From DRPN01 sp964599235 (lineage in GTDB: Bacteria; Bacteroidota; Bacteroidia; Bacteroidales; VadinHA17), in the NCBI GenBank assembly GCA_964599235.1, contig CAZRDX010000016.1, forward strand, positions 1 through 64,000: a DNA stretch of 64,000 nucleotides, given 5' to 3'. The position numbers and the translations under genes are program-made. Below, piece after piece: positions 53,211-61,006 of this stretch. Numbering within the stretch: the stretch's first letter is position 1; every line of letters begins with the position of its first letter. The notes under the pieces are model-generated. The model saw only the letters and a program-made list of their open reading frames with translations, was not told where the DNA came from and made no database searches.

Positions 53211-54059
53211 TCACCGTATATTTTCTCCATGGAATACAACCAGTTCGTTCAGAGGATAGCGAACCACCTTGTCCAGATGCAAGCCATATCTTTCTGCTTT
53301 TTCGTGTAATTTCTCCCGGAAATACCATGCCACCGAACCGAGGGCCCGGAATGATCCCCGGCCCAGCAAGGGCTGCAGGTCACACCGGAAGAGACGGTCG
53401 AACTCATCCTCCAGGATCCGCTGAAGGACCGGATCGTCCGGAGCTTCCAGAAAGAAGGGGGTGAATCCGGCGAAAAAATAATGGGGACGGGGTTCGAGAT
53501 AAGCATTTTTTTTCAGCATCTCTCTGTCGAGCCGGTATTTTTCCTGCAACTTCCGGGAGGTCTCTTCCTGCAGGTCGCCGTCGAGCCAGGCCCTGGCCAG
53601 ACGCAACCCTAGGGCGGCACCGCTGCCGTGGTCGCCGAGAAGGAACCCCATGGGAGTGATCTTTTTCGTGATCCGCCGGCCGTCCCACATCCCGGCGTTC
53701 ATGCCTGTGCCCAGGATGAGCACACCACCCTGTTCATGATGCCACAGGGCTGCCCCAGCACCACTCAGGTCATCAGCCACATGCACCCTTGCTCCCGGCA
53801 GGATCTCACGGAAAGCCGCTTCCACCCTGGCAGCAGCCTCCGGCCGGTCACAACCGGCCCCGTAATAGAACACCTCCACCCGTTCCTCACTCTGCACAAG
53901 AAGAGAAGAAAGCCAGGCAGACAACGGGCCAGCCCAGGAAACCTCCCTGTCAAAATAAGGATTGTAACCCTCCGTACGTAAGGTCTCCACCTCCCCCTTC
54001 CGCACCAGCGCCCACTCGGTCTTGGTGGAACCACTGTCGGCAACAAGGATCACGGCCAT
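53211..54059 (-). CDS. N-acetylglucosamine kinase-like BadF/BadG/BcrA/BcrD ATPase
   Basis: The 282-residue protein belongs to the ASKHA superfamily of sugar kinases. The phosphate loop is AVILVADSGSTKTEWAL and a second phosphate-binding loop is GGVLILGTGMNAGMWD. FLLGDHGSGAALG is the family adenosine/sugar site. It most likely phosphorylates N-acetylglucosamine (or a related amino sugar) at O6 for recycling. The start Met is chosen so that the kinase gene begins 7 bp after the hybrid kinase stop; a longer in-frame start overlaps it by 14 bp. The aspartase fusion follows. Confidence 0.8.
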   Translation of the reverse strand: MAVILVADSGSTKTEWALVRKGEVETLRTEGYNPYFDREVSWAGPLSAWLSSLLVQSEERVEVFYYGAGCDRPEAAARVEAAFREILPGARVHVADDLSGAGAALWHHEQGGVLILGTGMNAGMWDGRRITKKITPMGFLLGDHGSGAALGLRLARAWLDGDLQEETSRKLQEKYRLDREMLKKNAYLEPRPHYFFAGFTPFFLEAPDDPVLQRILEDEFDRLFRCDLQPLLGRGSFRALGSVAWYFREKLHEKAERYGLHLDKVVRYPLNELVVFHGENIR

Positions 54060-54066
54060 GGTTCGG

Positions 54067-57000
54067 TCAGTTTTTTGCATCCAGAAATTTGCCCAGGATC
54101 TCCAGAAGTTTTCTGGGATGGATGGGCTTGGAGATGTACTCGTCGCAACCCGCTTCCATCACCTTCTCCCTGTCTTCCGACATCGCATAGGCGGTCTGTG
54201 CTACCACCGGCAGACCGGGACGGAACTTCTTCAACAGGCGTGTTGCCTCATAACCGTTGAGCACAGGCATCTGAATGTCCATCAGCACCAGGTCGATATC
54301 CTCGCGTTCGCGCAGGATGTCAAGCGCCTCTTTCCCGTCGCGGGCACGCACCAGCACCGCTTTCTTGACACTCAGCACAGCCCTGAGGTACTCGTAGTTC
54401 GAATCGTTGTCCTCGGCCACCAGGATCCTCTTGTCCCGCCAGTCCTTAACAGGGGAAGCAGGCTGTTCCTTCTTCTCCGCATGTTCAGGTATCTTCACCT
54501 CGTTGTCAAGAGGGATCTCCAGAAAAAAGGCCGACCCTCTCCCCGGCTCTGAGCGTAAGTGCACGGCACCCCCCATCAGTTCCGCCAGATTGCGCGTGAT
54601 CCACAACCCCAACCCCGTACCGCCGTACTTGCGGGTAGAAGAGCCATCCGCCTGACGGAACCTGTCAAAAACAACCTCCTGCTGATCTTCCGGGATCCCA
54701 ATACCCGTATCTTTCACAAAAAACTCGATCACTTTCTCCTCTTTCACCCTGTAACCGAATTCCACTTTGCCCCGTTCCGTGAATTTGACCGCGTTGTTCA
54801 GCAGGTTCATCATCATCTGTTTCAGGCGGAACGAATCGATGTTGACCGTGAACTCCTCCTCCCACGGCAGATCGAGCACCACTTCGATCTCCTTCCCGCT
54901 CAGCTGCACATCACGGTCGACCACAGCATAAAGATCTTTCATGAAAGATGTGATGTCGGTAGGATGGGGAACGATGCGCACATGCCCGGCCTCGATCTTC
55001 GCCACATCGATGATATCGTCGATCAGCTTGAGCAGGGCCTGACTGCTCTGATTGATGATATCAAAATATTCCCTTTTCTGTTCCGGATCCAGTCCATCCG
55101 CCCGCAACATCTCCGTGAAACCGATGATGGCATTCAAAGGGGTACGTATCTCATGTGACATGTTGGCCAGGAAAGCGGTCTTGAGCCGGTCCGACTCCTC
55201 GGCCTTCTCCTTGGCCATGATCAGCTCAAGCTCGGTCTTTTTACGGTCGGTGATATCTTCCTTGATGGCCACGTAATAAGCGATCTCACCTTTTTCGTTC
55301 TTGATGCCGGTGATGGAAGCCAGTTCCCAGTAGATCTCCCCGTTCTTCTTTTTGTTTTCGAACTCACCCCGCCATTCCTTTCCCTGGGTGATCGTCTCCC
55401 ACATTTCCTTGTAAAAGGAATCCGGCAGATTGCCCGATTTCAGGATACGGGGGTTCTGGCCGATGGCCTCCTCCGCCGTATATCCTGTCACCTCGGTGAA
55501 CTTGGGGTTGACATACTGGATCGTCCCGACAGGATCGGTGATCACCACCGAGGCAGGGGAGTTGTTCACGGCACTGGAAAGCACCTTCAACTGTTCTTCA
55601 TAGGCAAGCCGCTCGGTCAGATCGGTAAAGGCCACCAGCACCATGTCCCATGAGAGCTCATGTCCCGGCACCAGGACCCAACGGATGATCACGTTCTTTC
55701 TTTTGCCGCTGCGCGTGATGGAGATCATCTCCCCTTCAAAGACATTGTGCCCTTCCAGAAAAGTGGAAACCAGTTCAATGAACAGGGTCAGCAGATCATC
55801 CGAAAGCTCCTGCTGACGATAAGCCTCACGCAACTCTTCGATCGAACTGACCTCGAAGAACTCAAAAGCTTTGTGGCTCGCCTCCAAAGGAACCACCCTC
55901 CTCACCATCTCCCTCACCTGTTCAGGATGGGAACGGAGATAGTCTTTCACATCCTCCACCCCCAGATTGTCCAGTTGCCACAAGAACTCCCTCACCTTGG
56001 AAAAATCCTCGCTGAGCAAAGGCAACGGCGAATATTCCAGGATGGTACGGTATTTCAATTCCCTTTCCAGGATCTCTTTCTCATTGTTCTTCTCCCGCGT
56101 GATATCCCGTACGAACATCCAGACACAAGGACCTTCATCACATACATCGGGATACAATGCACTGAAGACCTCTACCACCACCAGCGAGCCGTCGGAACGA
56201 AGCAATTCCTTTTCATATTTCCGTTCTCCTCCTTTTTCAAAGAGTTCGCCGAGGATCTTTCGTTCCAGGGGTTGCCAGAAAGCGGGTGTGATCTCCCAGT
56301 ACCCTTTTCTGTGAAGCTCTTCCTCACCATATCCCAGCAGTTCCCGCAGGGCTGCATTGCTTTCCATGATACGCCCCTGCGCATCGATGGCCAGCGTCCC
56401 CTCGTGCATGCTCTCCAGGAGCTCGCGATATTTCTTCTCCGAACGACGAAGCCCCCGGAGGATCTCATTCTTTTCCGTCACCTCCGTGAACCAAAGGATG
56501 GTAGTACCTTCGACGGGAGAATAATAGCGGTTCACCAGACAATCCTGCCGGGAACCGTCGGCACACAGAATGGTGATCTCCGCACTGAGACCATCCAGCG
56601 AGGTCCCTTGCTCCCGCAGACGAAGTCTTTCTACGATCTCCCCACCCCGGAAGAGGGGGATCTCAGCGATCACTTTCCCCTGGACTTCGGCAGAATCCAC
56701 TTTGCCTTTCTCCAGCAGTGAACGGTTCACGTGGACCACTCTCATCTCCTTGTCGATCACCAGCAGACCTATAGGGGAATGTTCGATCAGATCATTCAGG
56801 AAGGCCTCGACATTCCGCATCCGCTCCTCTGCCTCCACCTGCTCATCAATAGGAACCAGGAAATTGAGGGTAGCCGGCTTACCCTCCCAGTTGATGCGAT
56901 GTCCCGTGATCTGGACCCAAAAGCTTTTTCCTCCCCGCGGGTCGATCAAACGGGTCTTGTATGCCACATTCTCCAACGTCCCCGCCAGACGCCTTTCCCG

Positions 57001-57564
57001 CATCTCACGGACTTTCTCATGCTCCTCGGGAGCTATGAAATCCCAGAACACAAGATCCTGCACCTCCTCGGGTTTTAACCCGAAGAACTCAGGCAACTTC
57101 TCATTAAAAAAGACCACCCGGTCGTCAGCCACCACCACGATGAACTCAACAGCCGACTCGAAAATACGCTTCAGCAGGGCATAGTCGGGCCCTCCCGCTT
57201 TTTTCCTTCCCAGAAGCGAAAGAAAGAAACGGAATTCACTTATCTCCGCAGAACGGAGCCCTTTCACCGGCAGACCGGAGAACAAAGAAAGATCTTCCTC
57301 CTTCCGGTCCACCAGCACCACCGGCAGATCTTCCGGAAACTTCTTTCTCAGATCTTTCAGTTCCTTCACAGGAACATCTTCCAGGATCACCAGCATCGCC
57401 GCCCGTCCCGATGCGAGGTGTTCGTTCACCTCATCCGCTTTTGAGGAAACGATCCCCGTCAGGGAAGGAGCGAGCTTTTCCGTATCCTGCAGCCACAAGT
57501 TCACTTTTTCCTGAGCTCCGAGCCCACCCCAAAAAATCACATGATCCTTTTCCTCCATAGGCAC
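54067..57564 (-). CDS. Cytosolic multi-PAS hybrid sensor histidine kinase/response regulator
   Basis: The 1,165-residue protein lacks signal peptide and membrane segments, so it senses inside the cell. An N-terminal region of about 115 residues looks like a degenerate receiver. Four clear PAS domains follow: about 130-250, 255-370, 375-490 and 665-790. A diverged region (about 500-660) is probably a fifth. A HisKA domain carries MSHEIRTPL (His near 804), then an HATPase domain with DTGIGIPEDQQEVVF and GGTGLGL. A C-terminal receiver has phospho-Asp in VLMDIQMP (about 1,093). An associated output factor is not encoded here. PAS domains often bind haem, flavin or small ligands. The neighbouring GlcNAc-kinase-like and aspartase genes could be under its control, but that is inference. 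Confidence 0.9.
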   Translation of the reverse strand: MPMEEKDHVIFWGGLGAQEKVNLWLQDTEKLAPSLTGIVSSKADEVNEHLASGRAAMLVILEDVPVKELKDLRKKFPEDLPVVLVDRKEEDLSLFSGLPVKGLRSAEISEFRFFLSLLGRKKAGGPDYALLKRIFESAVEFIVVVADDRVVFFNEKLPEFFGLKPEEVQDLVFWDFIAPEEHEKVREMRERRLAGTLENVAYKTRLIDPRGGKSFWVQITGHRINWEGKPATLNFLVPIDEQVEAEERMRNVEAFLNDLIEHSPIGLLVIDKEMRVVHVNRSLLEKGKVDSAEVQGKVIAEIPLFRGGEIVERLRLREQGTSLDGLSAEITILCADGSRQDCLVNRYYSPVEGTTILWFTEVTEKNEILRGLRRSEKKYRELLESMHEGTLAIDAQGRIMESNAALRELLGYGEEELHRKGYWEITPAFWQPLERKILGELFEKGGERKYEKELLRSDGSLVVVEVFSALYPDVCDEGPCVWMFVRDITREKNNEKEILERELKYRTILEYSPLPLLSEDFSKVREFLWQLDNLGVEDVKDYLRSHPEQVREMVRRVVPLEASHKAFEFFEVSSIEELREAYRQQELSDDLLTLFIELVSTFLEGHNVFEGEMISITRSGKRKNVIIRWVLVPGHELSWDMVLVAFTDLTERLAYEEQLKVLSSAVNNSPASVVITDPVGTIQYVNPKFTEVTGYTAEEAIGQNPRILKSGNLPDSFYKEMWETITQGKEWRGEFENKKKNGEIYWELASITGIKNEKGEIAYYVAIKEDITDRKKTELELIMAKEKAEESDRLKTAFLANMSHEIRTPLNAIIGFTEMLRADGLDPEQKREYFDIINQSSQALLKLIDDIIDVAKIEAGHVRIVPHPTDITSFMKDLYAVVDRDVQLSGKEIEVVLDLPWEEEFTVNIDSFRLKQMMMNLLNNAVKFTERGKVEFGYRVKEEKVIEFFVKDTGIGIPEDQQEVVFDRFRQADGSSTRKYGGTGLGLWITRNLAELMGGAVHLRSEPGRGSAFFLEIPLDNEVKIPEHAEKKEQPASPVKDWRDKRILVAEDNDSNYEYLRAVLSVKKAVLVRARDGKEALDILREREDIDLVLMDIQMPVLNGYEATRLLKKFRPGLPVVAQTAYAMSEDREKVMEAGCDEYISKPIHPRKLLEILGKFLDAKN

Positions 57565-57634
57565 TCGTACCTCGAAAGTGTTCCTTCAACCGCCCCTTTC
57601 CTTTCCCCACTAACCGACCGCATAGGAACGGACT

Positions 57635-57662
57635 AAAAAAGGGAGCCGGGCCACCGGCTCCC
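57635..57662 (-). terminator. Rho-independent terminator of the TonB receptor
   Basis: On the minus strand a 9-bp stem (57641-57649 with 57654-57662) with a GCCA-type loop is followed by six T (A-run at 57635-57640). It lies about 200 bp after the receptor stop. Confidence 0.8.
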
Positions 57663-57752
57663 CCTCAACAACACATCTTTACTAACTTAAACCTAAACTT
57701 TTTAACTTACCAAACTTTGGCTCGACGAAGAATAGTGTTCTTAATGTTACCC

Positions 57753-57776
57753 TCGTTAAAAATAACGATTTTTTTT
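57753..57776 (+). terminator. Orphan plus-strand hairpin with T-run
   Basis: A 6-bp stem TCGTTA/TAACGA (57753-57758 with 57763-57768) with an AAAA loop is followed by a long T-run. Both flanking genes are on the minus strand, so its source transcript is unknown. Confidence 0.45.
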
Positions 57777-57862
57777 CAGAAATGTTTCGAAAGAACCAAC
57801 ATTTTTGAAAAAAAATCGTCTCACCAGACTATGCAATTGATTTACTATTGTTTACAACAACA

Positions 57863-60265
57863 TCAAAAACCCAGCGTCAGGCCAGCAAAGAAATGTATGC
57901 CGGCCTGCGGGAAATAACCGTCCATCACCTTGTGTTCATTGTTCTCAAAATACTGATATACCCAGGCATTGGTTTCATACTTCGCATCGAAAAGATTGTT
58001 GATCATCGCCTTTACCTGCAGCTTCCTGATCTTCCTGACCGGAACATCCCATGAAAAGGTCAGATCGTTCACGAAATAGGGATCGAGCTTCCTTTCTTCA
58101 CTGGAGGTGTTGTCAATGTATTGTTTTCCGACATAACGGGCCAGCCAGCTGATCTCGACCTTGTTCGGGAAACGGTATCTGAGCATGCTGTTGGCCACCA
58201 CCGGCGGGGAGAATGAGAGGTCGGTGGTACCCAGATAGAAAGAACGCTGGCTCCAGGTATCCCAGTCATCCACATATTCGGTGAAGTTGAGGATCTTGTT
58301 CCGGCTGAGGGTGGCGTTGGCCTGCCAGGAGAGGCCGCTTGTGAGCTGGGCCGTGAGGATCATCTCCAGCCCCATGCGGTAGCTTCGCGGCACGTTGGTC
58401 CTGATGGGAACCCCCACATCATTGATCCGGCCGGTCATCACCAGCTGGTCTTTGTAGTCCATGTAATAAAAGACCATCTCCATCGACATTATGCCTTTAC
58501 GCAGAGAGGTCCCCATCTCCAGGTCGCGCAGCATCTCGGGCCGGGGCGTCGATCCCGCAGGTGCTTCCTTGAAATCGTACCGCGAGGGCTCGCGATGCGC
58601 TATGGCAAAAGAGGCATACAGCGATACCTGCTGCGACAGTTCATACATCACCCCCGCCTTGGGGTTGAAGAAGAGATAGTCGTGTTCCTGTGTCAGGTCG
58701 CGCTGGTCGTCATCCTTTCCTTCTATGGTATAATGGATGCCCCGCAGCTGCAGATCGACATACCCCCGCAGGCCGGGCAGCAGTGACAGTTCTGCCTTGC
58801 CATAGACATTGCCGTCGTTTTTGATGCCGGTGTTGTCATACCAACGGTGCCGTATCTCGCCGTTGCTGAAATAACGCGCCCAGATCACCGTACCGTAATG
58901 CCCCCCGTCGTAACGGTTCCATCCCCCGCCGGCATTCAGGATCAGACGGGGAAGCTTCCACCGTACATTGCCCGTCATGCCGTAAAAATCATTGTCCAGC
59001 CACTTCCTGCGGATCAGATCGGTGGTGCGGATGGTATCCCCAGCCGGCAGGACCACCTGGTCAAGCAGATAGTCCGTCAGCTGCTGGTCTTCCTTGTACT
59101 GTTCGTAATAACCTTTTCCCTTGGTGTAATGGAATGCCAGGTTGAGCCACACCGGCACCGCGAACTCTTTGGAATAGAAGAGCTGATAATGATCCTGCCA
59201 GTAATTGTCCGTTTCGTTGTCATAATAGTGTACGTTCCCCTCCTCGTCGGTATAGCGGCCGATGCCGTTGTAACGCCGGTTGGTGGACAGCATGTAGCCG
59301 GGCACCCCGTCCCAGGCCTGGTAGGTCTGTTCCTTGCCCCGCAGCAGCACCAGACGGAGAATATCCTTTTTTTTGCTGTACCAGGCTCCGGAAAAAGCCA
59401 GCGACGAGAGATCGGACCAGGCCCGCTCGATGTAGCCGTCGGAAGTCACTTTCGAAAGCCGGAGGTCGAACGTGAAACGATCGGCCAGCATACCAGTACC
59501 TACACGGAGCGTGTTCTTGAACGTGTTGAACGACCCCGCCGCCGTCGACCATTCGGCGTAAGGGTTCTTCTCCAGGGAGAAAGTACGCAGATTGACACTC
59601 GCACCAAAAGCACCTGCCCCGTTCGTGGAGGTCCCCACCCCCCGCTGCACCTGGATGTCAGAGACCGACGAGGCCAGATCGGGCAGATCGACCCACCACA
59701 CGCCGTGACTTTCGCTGTCGTTGAGCGGGATGCCGTTCATGGTCACGTTGATGCGCGTAATATCGGTACCCCTTATACGGAAAGCGGTGTACCCCACACC
59801 TGCCCCGGCATCGGAGGTGACCACCACCGAAGGCACCGTCTTGAGCAAAAAAGGGATATCCTGCCCCAGGTTCCGCTTCTCCAGCTGCTGTCGCGAGACA
59901 TTGGTATAGGTGACCGGGATGCCCGCCCCCGCACGCACCCCGGAAACCACCACCTCGTCGGTGAGAAAAGCCGATGGTTCCAGCATGATCTCCAGACGCT
60001 TCTCCCCTTTCATCTCCACACGCTTCTCCCACGTCTCATAACCGACAAAACTCACCCGCAAAACATACTCCCCGCCCGGCACACGCTCCAGAAGGAACTC
60101 ACCTTCTTCATCCGTCACCGTACCCAGATATGTACCGGTCAGCACCACGTTGGCACCGGCCAGCGGCTGACCCTGATCATCCACGACCCGCCCCGAAAGA
60201 CGGTACTGCGAAAAAACCACTCCCCCCCACAAAAGGGAAAGAACGAACACAATAAGCCTTTTCAT
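57863..60265 (-). CDS. TonB-dependent receptor, probable thiamin(-phosphate) uptake
   Basis: The 800-residue protein starts with a signal peptide (KRLIVFVLSLLWGGVVFS) and a carboxypeptidase-regulatory-like domain (about 20-105). The plug domain (about 115-230) contains PFLLKTVPSVVVTSDAGAG and FRIRGTDITRINVTMNGIPLNDSES. A 22-stranded barrel of about 570 residues follows, ending in aromatic GLTLGF. There is no SusD partner. A TPP riboswitch lies in its leader, so it is almost certainly made when thiamin is scarce and imports thiamin or its phosphates, as does the OMthi receptor of Bacteroides. No inner-membrane PnuT or thiamin kinase gene is adjacent. A longer in-frame start would read through the riboswitch and is rejected. 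Confidence 0.88.
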   Translation of the reverse strand: MKRLIVFVLSLLWGGVVFSQYRLSGRVVDDQGQPLAGANVVLTGTYLGTVTDEEGEFLLERVPGGEYVLRVSFVGYETWEKRVEMKGEKRLEIMLEPSAFLTDEVVVSGVRAGAGIPVTYTNVSRQQLEKRNLGQDIPFLLKTVPSVVVTSDAGAGVGYTAFRIRGTDITRINVTMNGIPLNDSESHGVWWVDLPDLASSVSDIQVQRGVGTSTNGAGAFGASVNLRTFSLEKNPYAEWSTAAGSFNTFKNTLRVGTGMLADRFTFDLRLSKVTSDGYIERAWSDLSSLAFSGAWYSKKKDILRLVLLRGKEQTYQAWDGVPGYMLSTNRRYNGIGRYTDEEGNVHYYDNETDNYWQDHYQLFYSKEFAVPVWLNLAFHYTKGKGYYEQYKEDQQLTDYLLDQVVLPAGDTIRTTDLIRRKWLDNDFYGMTGNVRWKLPRLILNAGGGWNRYDGGHYGTVIWARYFSNGEIRHRWYDNTGIKNDGNVYGKAELSLLPGLRGYVDLQLRGIHYTIEGKDDDQRDLTQEHDYLFFNPKAGVMYELSQQVSLYASFAIAHREPSRYDFKEAPAGSTPRPEMLRDLEMGTSLRKGIMSMEMVFYYMDYKDQLVMTGRINDVGVPIRTNVPRSYRMGLEMILTAQLTSGLSWQANATLSRNKILNFTEYVDDWDTWSQRSFYLGTTDLSFSPPVVANSMLRYRFPNKVEISWLARYVGKQYIDNTSSEERKLDPYFVNDLTFSWDVPVRKIRKLQVKAMINNLFDAKYETNAWVYQYFENNEHKVMDGYFPQAGIHFFAGLTLGF

Positions 60266-60306
60266 CTTACTAAAATTTTTGGTACGACAAAAAGGGGGAT
60301 CGGTCA

Positions 60307-60380
60307 AACTCCCTGCGCCGGCATTACCCGGATCAGGTTCAAAGGGTTTGATCTCAGCCTGACAGTAAGGCACCCCCGTA
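60307..60380 (-). promoter_or_regulatory. TPP riboswitch (THI element) controlling the TonB receptor
   Basis: On the minus strand the leader shows the conserved THI box segments in order: GGGGTGCC, then CTGAGA, then ACCCTTTGAACCTGATCCGG and GTAATGCCGGCGCAGGGAG. These are the pyrimidine- and pyrophosphate-binding arms of the thiamin pyrophosphate aptamer. The 3' edge is 42 bases before the receptor ATG. Just after the aptamer a GGGAG...TCCCCC segment followed by five T (60289-60313) could form a terminator, a plausible expression platform. Binding of TPP should turn the gene off. Confidence 0.95.
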
Positions 60381-60419
60381 TTCTCAGGACGAAGTTAAGG
60401 ATTTTTTCTTCAAAGTACC

Positions 60420-60450
60420 AAAAAAAAAAGAGGACCGGTTCGGTCCTCTT
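60420..60450 (-). terminator. Rho-independent terminator of the thioredoxin gene
   Basis: On the minus strand a 10-bp stem (60428-60437 with 60441-60450) with a 3-base loop is followed by at least eight T. It separates the thioredoxin gene from the riboswitch. Confidence 0.85.
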
Positions 60451-60481
60451 CTCCTAATCTTCTGGCCTGCCGGCCTTCCGG

Positions 60482-60865
60482 TCAGCTCTCTTTTTTCACT
60501 TCCTCTTCCTTGTCCACTTTCAGGACATCCTTGATGGCCTTGTAAAAAGTCTCTTTCGGAATAGCACCTACGGCCATCTGAGGAGGTTCGTCCTTGGGAC
60601 AGAAAAGCAAAGAAGGAATGCTGCGGATCCCGAACACGGCTGCCAGCTCCTGCTGAGCTTCCGTATCCACCTTGTAAAAATCCACTTTGCCTTTGTACTC
60701 TTCAGCCAACTCCTCAATGATCGGTGCCACGATCTTGCAGGGCTGACACCAGTCAGCGTAGAAATCTATGATGCACGGCTTGTCCCCGGCAAACTGCCAG
60801 TCCTGATGCTTCGTGTAATCGAAGACCTTCTGCTTGAATGTCTCAACGGTCAAATGTTCTGCCAT
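60482..60865 (-). CDS. Thioredoxin with WCQPC active site
   Basis: The 127-residue cytoplasmic protein has the thioredoxin fold. The active site is FYADWCQPCKIVAPI rather than WCGPC, and the cis-Pro loop is IRSIPSLLFC. It likely reduces disulfides in the cytosol. A charged C-terminal tail (DKEEEVKKES) extends the usual 105-110 residues. A -7 box lies about 65 bp upstream in the divergent spacer, and a terminator follows the stop by about 30 bp. Confidence 0.88.
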   Translation of the reverse strand: MAEHLTVETFKQKVFDYTKHQDWQFAGDKPCIIDFYADWCQPCKIVAPIIEELAEEYKGKVDFYKVDTEAQQELAAVFGIRSIPSLLFCPKDEPPQMAVGAIPKETFYKAIKDVLKVDKEEEVKKES

Positions 60866-60931
60866 TTTTCTTTTACTTTACAATTTATTTTTATTTGGAC
60901 ACAATCAAAATACTATCTACTGAATTGGGTG

Positions 60932-60964
60932 CAAAGATAATGCTTTTCTTGATAGAATCGACAA
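60932..60964 (-). promoter_or_regulatory. -33/-7 promoter for thioredoxin
   Basis: On the minus strand TATCTTTG (60932-60939) is preceded by TTG (60962-60964) with 22 bp between. It partly overlaps the divergent promoter for the CCA-adding enzyme. Confidence 0.5.
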
Positions 60965-60980
60965 GAAACTTGTATTTTTG
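60949..60980 (+). promoter_or_regulatory. -33/-7 promoter for the CCA-adding enzyme
   Basis: TTG (60949-60951) and TATTTTTG (60973-60980) are 21 bp apart and lie 26 bp before the ATG at 61007. The two divergent promoters share about 16 bp, so they may compete. Confidence 0.5.
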
Positions 60981-61006
60981 TTGCAAAATCAGGGAGAGGA
61001 CTGTAT

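Larger units (their letters stand above)
57565..57862. other. Intergenic region between hybrid kinase and TonB receptor
   Basis: This 298-bp region holds the terminator of the TonB receptor (57635-57662) near its left end. The middle is AT-rich and contains a plus-strand leader-like stretch (about 57680-57720), with a CCAAACTTTGG palindrome, and a short plus-strand hairpin with T-run (57753-57776). No convincing gene is present; a 66-codon plus-strand frame at 57717-57917 looks like chance. Confidence 0.5.

Noticed and set aside
57717..57917. 66-codon plus-strand frame in the kinase/receptor spacer
   Set aside because: Low-complexity, crosses the T-run hairpin, and ends inside the TonB receptor gene; no family.
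60266..60373. 36-codon N-terminal extension of the TonB receptor
   Set aside because: It translates the TPP riboswitch and would hide the signal peptide.
58847..60457. A 536-codon frame antisense to the TonB receptor and the riboswitch
   Set aside because: Antisense shadow; it reads through the riboswitch and terminator and has no domain.
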